From Clostridia bacterium (GTDB taxonomy: Bacteria > Bacillota > Clostridia > Oscillospirales > SIG627), in assembly GCA_017520825.1 (NCBI GenBank), contig JAFXEX010000007.1, positions 1-37,882 of the forward strand: a stretch of 37,882 nt of DNA. Reading direction: 5' to 3'. Both the position numbers and the translations under genes were made by a program. Position 1 is the stretch's first letter; each line of letters opens with the position of its first letter. The notes beneath the pieces were generated by a model. It saw only the letters and a program-made list of their open reading frames with translations. It had not been told where the DNA came from and made no database searches. Below, piece after piece: positions 1-5,502 of this stretch.

Positions 1-1
1 A

Positions 2-118
2 GTCTATGTAGAAGCGCCAGATAAGTCCAGCGGCAAGAGAAAGCAGAAGATTCACATCTGCTATGATCTTGTAGGATTTATCCCCGTGGATATTCTCGCA
101 AAAGCAGAACAGGCATGA
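2..118 (+). CDS. C-terminal end of a large serine recombinase (partial)
   Basis: Reading frame 2 is open from the left edge to a TGA at 116-118 and encodes 38 residues containing VYVEAPDKSSGKRKQKI followed by a hydrophobic IPVDIL stretch. This matches my knowledge of the extreme C-terminus of large serine recombinases with a DUF4368-type tail (TnpX/TndX-like, Tn916/Tn5397-class elements of Firmicutes), where a HAPDKSSG-R-Q-I-Y-N motif ends the protein. The catalytic resolvase domain lies outside the window. Such genes usually sit at one end of an integrative element, so the element probably extends to the left and its attachment junction should lie near 118-190. The product call rests on a short tail only; the reading frame itself is clear. 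Confidence 0.72.
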   Translation, partial: VYVEAPDKSSGKRKQKIHICYDLVGFIPVDILAKAEQA

Positions 119-136
119 CCGAAATCATGCCTGTTC
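107..136. terminator. 12-bp perfect hairpin across the recombinase stop codon
   Basis: GAACAGGCATGA (107-118) pairs perfectly with TCATGCCTGTTC (125-136), loop CCGAAA. The left arm contains the recombinase stop codon. On the minus strand it is followed by TGCTTTTG and could end transcripts of the CDF gene; on the plus strand no T-run follows, so a standard intrinsic terminator is not certain. Confidence 0.5.
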
Positions 137-189
137 CCAGAAAAATTATATTACTGTCTTACCAGCAGGGAGCAAAAGTCCTCACTTTT

Positions 190-1359
190 TTAGTTAAAGT
201 CTGCCGAGTCAAAGGTAATAACGGCGTAGAATTTTTTGTTGTGTGAGCAGGAGAGAGCGCTTTCGATTTTCTCCTTTATCTCATCCTCGGTGCATTTTGC
301 ATCGCAGGGCAGAACTGCATCGAAAATAACGTTGGTGTGAGTCTCACCGGGCACCATTCTGAAATCGTGAATTGAAATTCTCCCGTCAAGTCCCTTAAGA
401 GCTTCCACCACGGCTTCCTTTATCATATCTGATTCGGGGTCGTCGGTGGTGACGGGGTCGTAGTGAATGACAAGCTCTATTCCGTGACTGTTCTTGCACT
501 CACGCTCCATATCGTCAATAAGCTCGTGACAGACGAAGGGGTCCTCGCTTCTATCCATCTCCACGTGTATACTTGCAAAGCGCCGTCCCATTCCGTAGTC
601 GTGCACCATAAGGTCGTGATAGCCAAGCACCTTGGGACAGCTTTTTATGTAGTCCACTATATGCTCCTTGGTTTCGGGAGTGGCGTTTTCGCCCAGCAGT
701 GGAGAAACGGTGTCACGGGCAAGTATAATTCCACTGTAAAGAATAAAGAGGGCTACTGCAAGTCCCATATAGCCGTCAATCTTAAGGCTTGTAAAATGCT
801 CCACGAGAGAGGCTACAAGCACTGCCGAGGTAGCGATAACGTCGTTTCGGCTGTCGGCAGAGGTGGCAGTAAGGGTGGCAGAGTCGATTGCCTTGCCAAG
901 CCTCTTGTTGAAGAGGGAAAGCCATAGCTTGATAAGTATTGAAAGCACCAGCACTGCAACCGAAATAAAAGTAATTGAGGTTTCGGTGGGGTGTATGATT
1001 TTACTTACCGAGCTTTTTGCCAGCTCGAAGCCGATGAAGATAATGAGGACCGAAACGGCAAGGGCAGAAAGATATTCAAACCTTGCGTGTCCGTAGGGAT
1101 GCTCCTTGTCGGCAGGCTGTTCGGAAAGCTTAAAGCCGATAAGGGCAATGAGAGAGCTTACTGCATCGGTGGTATTGTTGAGAGCGTCGGCAGTAATAGC
1201 CATTGACCCCGAAATCACACCGATAAAGAACTTTGCCACGGCAAGCAGTACGTTAGCCAGAATACCGACGGTACCCGACAGCTTACCCACTGCCGTCTTT
1301 ACCTCGGGGGATATCTCGCCCTCGGTCACCTTATATCTCTTTAAAATTAAGTTTGTCAT
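190..1359 (-). CDS. Cation diffusion facilitator, predicted Mn2+ exporter type
   Basis: 389-residue inner-membrane CDF transporter. It exports divalent metal by proton antiport as a homodimer. Membrane segments run from about residue 30 to 215, followed by a cytosolic ferredoxin-like C-terminal domain. Family landmarks are visible: GSMAITADAL at 51-60, HPYGHARFE at 87-95 and SADSRNDV at 167-174. The transport site is atypical. The TM2 motif is N61xxxD65 instead of HxxxD, and the TM5 motif is D169xxxD173 instead of HxxxD. From family knowledge an N/DxxxD plus DxxxD pair marks the Mn-CDF group (MneP/MneS of Bacillus, MntE of streptococci), so Mn2+ (or Fe2+) is the inferred substrate instead of Zn2+. 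The start has a good RBS (AAAGGTG, 1364-1370). The gene is monocistronic between the recombinase tail and asd. Confidence 0.88.
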   Translation of the reverse strand: MTNLILKRYKVTEGEISPEVKTAVGKLSGTVGILANVLLAVAKFFIGVISGSMAITADALNNTTDAVSSLIALIGFKLSEQPADKEHPYGHARFEYLSALAVSVLIIFIGFELAKSSVSKIIHPTETSITFISVAVLVLSILIKLWLSLFNKRLGKAIDSATLTATSADSRNDVIATSAVLVASLVEHFTSLKIDGYMGLAVALFILYSGIILARDTVSPLLGENATPETKEHIVDYIKSCPKVLGYHDLMVHDYGMGRRFASIHVEMDRSEDPFVCHELIDDMERECKNSHGIELVIHYDPVTTDDPESDMIKEAVVEALKGLDGRISIHDFRMVPGETHTNVIFDAVLPCDAKCTEDEIKEKIESALSCSHNKKFYAVITFDSADFN

Positions 1360-1380
1360 AAAACACCTTTTTTGTTTTTT

Positions 1381-1411
1381 ATTATATTTGCGAGGAAATG
1401 CTTTTTAGCAA
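1381..1411 (-). promoter_or_regulatory. Possible promoter of the CDF gene
   Basis: On the minus strand TATAAT (1381-1386) lies about 20 nt before the start codon. The best upstream hexamer is TTGCTA (1406-1411) at a long 19-nt spacing, so the assignment is weak. Confidence 0.3.
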
Positions 1412-1484
1412 AAAGCACTCCCTCGCGCTCCCACGAAAAGCAAAATAATAATTATTTAAAATTTGATTTTCGGGTGAGAGTTTG

Positions 1485-1520
1485 AGAGAGGGGGCTTTTG
1501 GCTCAAAAGCCTCTTCTCTC
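1485..1520. other. Long imperfect hairpin downstream of asd
   Basis: A G-rich arm (1485-1500, ending GGGGCTTTTG) pairs with CAAAAGCC plus a CT-rich tail (1504-1520), loop GCT. No T-run follows on either strand. It may be a 3' processing structure or a backup terminator for asd. The rest of the 1360-1558 gap is AT-rich with nothing else recognisable. Confidence 0.45.
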
Positions 1521-1534
1521 ATAAAAAGATTATC

Positions 1535-1560
1535 AAAAAAAGCCCTTTCGGGCTTTTTTT
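1535..1560 (-). terminator. asd: Intrinsic terminator of asd, overlapping its stop codon
   Basis: A symmetrical hairpin: AAAAAAAGCCC, loop TTTC, GGGCTTTTTTT. On the minus strand the GC stem is followed by seven T residues. The asd stop codon at 1559-1561 overlaps the A-tract arm. The symmetry would also let it work on the plus strand. Confidence 0.85.
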
Positions 1561-2635
1561 AATACAAATATCCTTCTTTATAAAGAAGCTCTGCAAGGAG
1601 GAGCGAGCCACCTGCCGCGCCTCTGAGAGTATTGTGTGAAAGACCAACGAACTTGTAGTCGAACATTGAGTCCTCACGAAGTCTGCCTGCAGTGATACCC
1701 ATACCCTTTTCAACGTCACGGTCGGTATGTGTCTGAGGACGGTTATCCTCTTCAAAGTAAGTAATGAACTGCTTGGGGGCTGAATGGAGACCAAGCTCCT
1801 GAGGTCTGCCCTTATAGTTCTTCCAAGCCTCGAGAATCTGCTCCTTGGTGGGCTTCTTCTCAAAGGTTACGAAGGTGGTTGCAAGGTGACCGTCGGTAAC
1901 GGGAACACGGATGCACTGTGAGGTAATCTGAATATCGGTGTTATCCTTGATAACGCCGTCTTCAATGTGTCCCCACACCTTAAGAGGCTCTTTTTCGCTC
2001 TTTTCTTCCTCGCCACCAATGTAGGGGATAACGTTGTCAATCATTTCGGGCCAGCTTTCAAAGGTCTTGCCTGCGCCTGAAATAGCCTGATAGGTAGATA
2101 CTACCACCTTCTTGGGACCGAACTCCATAAGGGGAGTGAGAAGGGGAACGTAGCTCTGGATAGAGCAGTTGGGCTTAACTGCGATAAAGCCCTTGGTAGT
2201 GCCAAGTCTCTTCTTCTGGTCCTTGATAATCTCAATGTGAGAATTGTTTATTTCGGGAATTACCATGGGTACGTCGGGAGTCTTACGGTGCGCCGAGTTG
2301 TTTGAAACAACGGGGATTTCCGCCTTTGCGTATGCCTCCTCGAGAGCCATAATTTCTTCTTTTTTCATATCAACGGCACAAAGAATGAAGTCAACGCATT
2401 CCTTCATAGCGGGAATGTCGGACGCATCCTTGATAACCATATTCTTAACCATCTCGGGAACGGGTGTTTTCATTGCCCATCTGCCTGCAACGGCTTCCTC
2501 GTAGGTCTTGCCTGCCGAACGGCTTGACGCAGCAATAGCCGTAACGTCAAAATAGGGGTGTCCCTCAAGGAGAGTGATAAAGCGCTGACCAACCATACCT
2601 GTACAGCCAACGACGCCGACTCTGAGTTTGTTCAT
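1559..2635 (-). CDS. asd: Aspartate-semialdehyde dehydrogenase, archaeal/fungal-type
   Basis: 358 residues. The enzyme reduces aspartyl-4-phosphate to aspartate semialdehyde with NADPH, the branch point to lysine/diaminopimelate, threonine and methionine. Visible motifs are the NADP-binding GCTGMVGQ at 10-17, SNNSAHR near 111-117 and the catalytic cysteine C157 in KPNCSIQSY. ISGAGKTFESWP and the C-terminal SHNTLRGAAGGS are typical of the archaeal/fungal branch (TIGR00978-like), not the usual bacterial Asd. I chose the ATG at 2635 because AGGAGG (2641-2646) stands 5 nt upstream; a longer frame to 2665 would run through this RBS. It sits 67 nt downstream of rpsU on the same strand, probably with its transcript partly shared. 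thrC, which acts later in the threonine branch, is also in this window. Confidence 0.95.
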   Translation of the reverse strand: MNKLRVGVVGCTGMVGQRFITLLEGHPYFDVTAIAASSRSAGKTYEEAVAGRWAMKTPVPEMVKNMVIKDASDIPAMKECVDFILCAVDMKKEEIMALEEAYAKAEIPVVSNNSAHRKTPDVPMVIPEINNSHIEIIKDQKKRLGTTKGFIAVKPNCSIQSYVPLLTPLMEFGPKKVVVSTYQAISGAGKTFESWPEMIDNVIPYIGGEEEKSEKEPLKVWGHIEDGVIKDNTDIQITSQCIRVPVTDGHLATTFVTFEKKPTKEQILEAWKNYKGRPQELGLHSAPKQFITYFEEDNRPQTHTDRDVEKGMGITAGRLREDSMFDYKFVGLSHNTLRGAAGGSLLLAELLYKEGYLY

Positions 2636-2660
2636 AATAGCCTCCTTAAAATTTAGTAAA

Positions 2661-2686
2661 GCCAAGCCTGTAGAAACAGACTTGGC
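2661..2686 (-). terminator. Hairpin between rpsU and asd (weak terminator/attenuator)
   Basis: GCCAAGCCTG (2661-2670) pairs with CAGACTTGGC (2677-2686) with one wobble; loop TAGAAA. On the minus strand it is followed by TTTACTAAATTTT, a broken T-run, so partial read-through from rpsU into asd is plausible. Confidence 0.55.
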
Positions 2687-2702
2687 AAAACCTTTTGTGT
2701 TC

Positions 2703-2879
2703 TTACTTGAACTTGCGCTTACGTGCAGCTTCTGCTTTCTTCTTACGCTTTACGCTGGGCTTTTCATAGCACTCACGCTTGCGAAGCTCTGATAAAACTC
2801 CACTTCTTGCGCACTGTCTCTTAAATCTACGGATAGCACTGTCAAGAGATTCGTTTTCTTTGATTTTTACTTCTGCCAC
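2703..2879 (-). CDS. rpsU: 30S ribosomal protein S21
   Basis: 58 residues, starting with GTG at 2879 and reading [20 protein letters not shown], then a QCARSGVL segment and a C-terminus of alternating Lys/Arg/Ala ending RKRKFK. This is the classic S21 pattern. S21 sits at the platform of the 30S subunit near the anti-Shine-Dalgarno region and helps base-pairing during initiation. The length equals the usual 57-60 residues. GGAGG at 2888-2892 lies 8 nt before the GTG. A near-perfect sigma-A promoter lies upstream at 2947-2975. In many Firmicutes rpsU is followed by yqeY; here asd follows. Confidence 0.97.
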   Translation of the reverse strand: MAEVKIKENESLDSAIRRFKRQCARSGVLSELRKRECYEKPSVKRKKKAEAARKRKFK

Positions 2880-2946
2880 TTTATATCCCTCCCTTTGTCA
2901 TTCCAAAGAGAACATTATTCTCAAAAAGAATTTATTAACACAAGAA

Positions 2947-2975
2947 ATTATAATACATATTTTTAGTAATGTCAA
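2947..2975 (-). promoter_or_regulatory. rpsU: Consensus sigma-A promoter of rpsU
   Basis: Minus strand: TTGACA (2970-2975), exactly 17 nt, then TATAAT (2947-2952). Both hexamers are perfect, as expected for a highly expressed ribosomal protein. The leader is about 60 nt. Confidence 0.93.
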
Positions 2976-3003
2976 GTGTTTTTTTGCCTTTTTGGAAAAA
3001 TGT

Positions 3004-3049
3004 TGTCAGTAACATGTCATTGTATGTCATGCAATGTCAGTTGTATAAT
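3004..3049 (+). promoter_or_regulatory. Phased TGTCA repeats with TATAAT: likely promoter/operator of the replication-like gene
   Basis: TGTCA occurs at 3004, 3015, 3025 and 3035 (steps of 11, 10 and 10 bp), three of them as ATGTCA. It is followed by TATAAT at 3044-3049. The best -35 (TTGTAT, 3020-3025, 18 nt) is poor, which fits a regulated promoter. One-helical-turn phasing suggests cooperative binding of a regulator. A start near 3056 would give a leader of about 210 nt that contains the hairpin array at 3153-3252. Confidence 0.45.
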
Positions 3050-3080
3050 GTATATAGTTTAACGGTATCATCTTTGGGCT

Positions 3081-3252
3081 TTAATAAATGCAGAATGCAA
3101 AATGCAGAATGCACAGTTAAGGTGAATTTGCCTTTGGCAAATTTTCCTTATCGTTTGCGTAGCAAACATATCGCGTGCAAAGCACATATCGCATTCCATC
3201 TGGAATATATCGCGTTGTCACAGACAACATATCGCGCATAACTCAGTTATGC
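3081..3252 (+). repeat. Array A: leader tandem repeat plus six hairpins with ATATCGC spacers
   Basis: TTAATAA and AATGCAGAATGC-type repeats (3081-3114) lead into CAGTTAAGG and a first hairpin, AATTTGCC/GGCAAATT (3125-3143). Then follow hairpins with arms GTTTGC, GTGC, ATTCCA, GTTGTC and GCATAACT, all perfectly paired, with loops of 1-3 nt. They are separated by an invariant ATATCGC at 3168, 3186, 3207 and 3229. The last hairpin ends at 3252, 8 nt before the RBS of the next gene. This accounts for most of the 390-bp gap between rpsU and the replication-like gene. Confidence 0.85.
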
Positions 3253-3269
3253 ATTTTATAAGGAGAACT

Positions 3270-3989
3270 ATGAACGGATTTGTAAAGCTTGACCCAAACA
3301 TATGGAAGAGTGAATTATTTAATGATTTTATAGTTTTAAAGCTCTGGCTTTATTTGATTTGTAACGCTTCGTACGTTGAAAGGGACGTTCTTTTCAACGG
3401 CTCGTTGCATCACCTTGAAAAAGGACAGCTAATGGTTGGGCGCAAAAGCCTTGCAGAAATTGTAAGTGCCAAGGAGGGCAAGGTGTATAACTCCTTGAAG
3501 TTACTTGAAAAAATGGGATACATAACCATAAAATCTAACAACAAATTTTCCTTGATAACCGTTATAAATAAGAATGTTTCTGAAGATAAAGTCAAAAGTT
3601 ATGACAACAAAATAACAACAAAAAGACAGCAGAATAACAACAGAACGACAACAGAAAAACAACAGAATGACACAAATATAGATAGTATAGATAGTATAGA
3701 TAGAACAGATAGTATAGAGAGAGTAAACAAACGCACCCCACGAGGACGCTTTGGGAACGTTTATCTAAGTGATGAGGAGTACGAAGCACTGAAGGGTGAG
3801 TATTATGAGTGCGATGAGCTTATCGATAATCTCTCCCTGAAAATGCAAAGCACGGGAAAAAGCTACGCCTCCCATTACGCCACCATTTTGAAATGGGCAA
3901 AAGAAGACGGGGTAAAGCCCCGTAATGAGAGGAGCTTCGACCCCGATGAATTCTTCGAGCTTGCCGTCAAGGCGTCGATGTGCAAGTGA
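3270..3989 (+). CDS. Phage-like replication protein with N-terminal winged helix (DnaD/replisome-organiser-like)
   Basis: 239 residues from the ATG at 3270, preceded by AAGGAG (3260-3265); a longer frame to 3249 would start inside the hairpin array. The N-terminal part (about 1-105: GFVKLDPNIWKSELF, LEKGQLMVGRKSLAEI, LLEKMGYI) resembles the winged-helix domain of phage and plasmid replisome-organiser proteins that load helicase at the origin. A linker of about 40 residues rich in N, Q, T and D/S-I repeats follows. The C-terminal part (TGKSYASHYATILKWAKEDG) resembles the end of DnaD-like replication proteins. No other phage gene is next to it, so it is either domesticated or a remnant. It is flanked by rpsU (divergent) and a lipoprotein gene (convergent). 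The family call is from motif memory, without a search. Confidence 0.65.
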   Translation: MNGFVKLDPNIWKSELFNDFIVLKLWLYLICNASYVERDVLFNGSLHHLEKGQLMVGRKSLAEIVSAKEGKVYNSLKLLEKMGYITIKSNNKFSLITVINKNVSEDKVKSYDNKITTKRQQNNNRTTTEKQQNDTNIDSIDSIDRTDSIERVNKRTPRGRFGNVYLSDEEYEALKGEYYECDELIDNLSLKMQSTGKSYASHYATILKWAKEDGVKPRNERSFDPDEFFELAVKASMCK

Positions 3990-3991
3990 TT

Positions 3992-4012
3992 TATGCAATT
4001 ATTGCATATTTT
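3992..4012 (+). terminator. Weak terminator after the replication-like gene
   Basis: TATGCAA (3992-3998) pairs with TTGCATA (4002-4008), loop TTA, followed by TTTT. It is AT-rich, so termination would be weak. Confidence 0.4.
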
Positions 4013-4034
4013 GGTTGCATATTTGAGAAAAGGC

Positions 4035-5387
4035 TCAATCAATACTTGCCTTTAGCCGTTCTTCGTTTACCCAATTTATGCTTTGCGTGGACCCGGTATA
4101 TTTGGCGTTATGGTGTTCGGAATCATATTCATAGAAAGTGGTTTCGCCACTTTCAAGATTTTTTATATAGAAACCACTTCTCAAGTGATAATCCCAATTT
4201 ATCCGACTGTTTACCGCGGTGCTTTGCCAAGTTGGAGTTGAATAAATTAGAAATTTTCTGTCGGGAGAAACGAGGGGATTGAAGCAGTAGCCGTTTATTT
4301 TTTCCATTTTTTCTTCTTCAAGGTCATAGAGATAGACGTTATGACAGGCTTCTTCGGGTCCCATATCACTGTAAAAGGTAATAACGAGATATCTTCCGTC
4401 AATAAACTGATTGATGGAATAGTTTCTACCACTGGGTGCAGTTTCATAATCGAACACAATTTTATATTTAAGCTTCGTTTCGTCAAGGTCATATATAAGT
4501 GCAACGTTCATGTTAAACAGGAACAACTCATCGGTGTTTTTGTGCAGGTCGAGTATGTCGTTGTAGCCGTGTTGTGTGTACCATATGCGCTGGGTAGCAT
4601 CAGGCGACGTATAAGCACCCGAGCTCCAGCCAAGCAACTCACCGTCGTTGAAATCTAAATAACCGTTATCGTCAGCTACCGTGGTTTCCGAAGCCAGCTT
4701 TCCGTTTTCATATAGCTCATATATTCCGTCCCAAAGAGTATATTCCCTATTATAAACACTGTTTATTCCGGTGCCTGCGTGCTTAAGGTAGTAGTTTCCC
4801 ACCTGGGAAGCGTCTGTGGATATCCATATAATACGGCTTTGGGAGATAAGGGGGATAGCGTCTTGCTGGTCGGACAGCGGGAAGCCGTCAATGGTATCGT
4901 TGTCGTAATATTCTAAAGTCTTTTTATATTTTCGGCTGAATTCTTCGTAAAGCCGGTGCCCCTCGTCTATACTGACTACGCCGTTGCCCAAGATGGCATA
5001 GTCGTATACGGGACTGCCAACCTCACCCATACTGCCCACGGAATATCTTACAAAGGGCATATAATCTCCCCATTCAAATTCCTCGGGAGAAACAATTTCG
5101 GGCTCGATGTAGCCAAAGGTGAAGTCCTCGGGATATGGAATGATAATTACCTTCGTGTTTTCATCCTCGGCTGGAAGTATTTGCTCGTCTTGGTCAAGCC
5201 ACTCATTTCTCTCAGGCTCAACCACCTCAGGTTTAATCACCTCGGGATTAACCACCTCAGGCTCGACAATTTCAGGCTGGTAGGGTGTGGGGCTTTCGTT
5301 GGGTGTTGCGACCTTGGTATTATCGGCGCAGGAAAGGAGAACGGCACACAAAGCTAACGTTGACAGTAAAGATAAGATTTTTTTCAT
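4035..5387 (-). CDS. Secreted lipoprotein of unknown function
   Basis: 450 residues. A lipoprotein signal peptide is clear: MKK, a hydrophobic stretch and the lipobox LLSC with Cys20, so the mature protein should be anchored to the outer face of the membrane. Residues 33-60 form a Pro/Glu spacer of repeated EPEVV / KPEVV units, a typical wall-spanning stalk. The rest, rich in Tyr, Trp and Asp with short segments such as SRIIWISTDASQ, GRYLVITFYSD and PLVSPDRKFLIYS, looks like beta-strand blades of a beta-propeller or TolB/DPP-type fold. I do not recognise a family. AAGGGG serves as RBS and a strong promoter lies at 5428-5456. It is monocistronic and converges with the replication-like gene. 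Confidence 0.85.
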   Translation of the reverse strand: MKKILSLLSTLALCAVLLSCADNTKVATPNESPTPYQPEIVEPEVVNPEVIKPEVVEPERNEWLDQDEQILPAEDENTKVIIIPYPEDFTFGYIEPEIVSPEEFEWGDYMPFVRYSVGSMGEVGSPVYDYAILGNGVVSIDEGHRLYEEFSRKYKKTLEYYDNDTIDGFPLSDQQDAIPLISQSRIIWISTDASQVGNYYLKHAGTGINSVYNREYTLWDGIYELYENGKLASETTVADDNGYLDFNDGELLGWSSGAYTSPDATQRIWYTQHGYNDILDLHKNTDELFLFNMNVALIYDLDETKLKYKIVFDYETAPSGRNYSINQFIDGRYLVITFYSDMGPEEACHNVYLYDLEEEKMEKINGYCFNPLVSPDRKFLIYSTPTWQSTAVNSRINWDYHLRSGFYIKNLESGETTFYEYDSEHHNAKYTGSTQSINWVNEERLKASID

Positions 5388-5427
5388 ATAAGCCCCTTTA
5401 ATTTTTGTTTAAATTACTTACAGTATA

Positions 5428-5456
5428 AGTATATCAACCCTATAATAAATTGTCAA
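5428..5456 (-). promoter_or_regulatory. Sigma-A promoter of the lipoprotein gene
   Basis: Minus strand: TTGACA (5451-5456), 17 nt, TATACT (5428-5433). It lies directly after the leuS terminator. Confidence 0.88.
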
Positions 5457-5469
5457 TCAAAAAACAAAA

Positions 5470-5493
5470 TTACACCGAGAAAGCTCGGTGTAA
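5470..5493 (-). terminator. leuS: Intrinsic terminator of leuS
   Basis: TTACACCGAG (5470-5479) pairs with CTCGGTGTAA (5484-5493), loop AAAG. On the minus strand it is followed by TTTTGTTTTTT. It ends the long smc-to-leuS run. Confidence 0.88.
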
Positions 5494-5502
5494 TAATGTA
5501 AT

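Noticed and set aside
463..927. Plus-strand frame antisense to the CDF gene
   Set aside because: A shadow of a well-supported gene, without RBS or recognisable motifs. The same holds for the other antisense frames inside leuS, smc, LCP, tig and thrC.
3153..3252. CRISPR array
   Set aside because: The constant parts are only 7 nt and the variable parts are palindromes of 11-17 nt. There are no 25-36 nt repeats and no cas genes.
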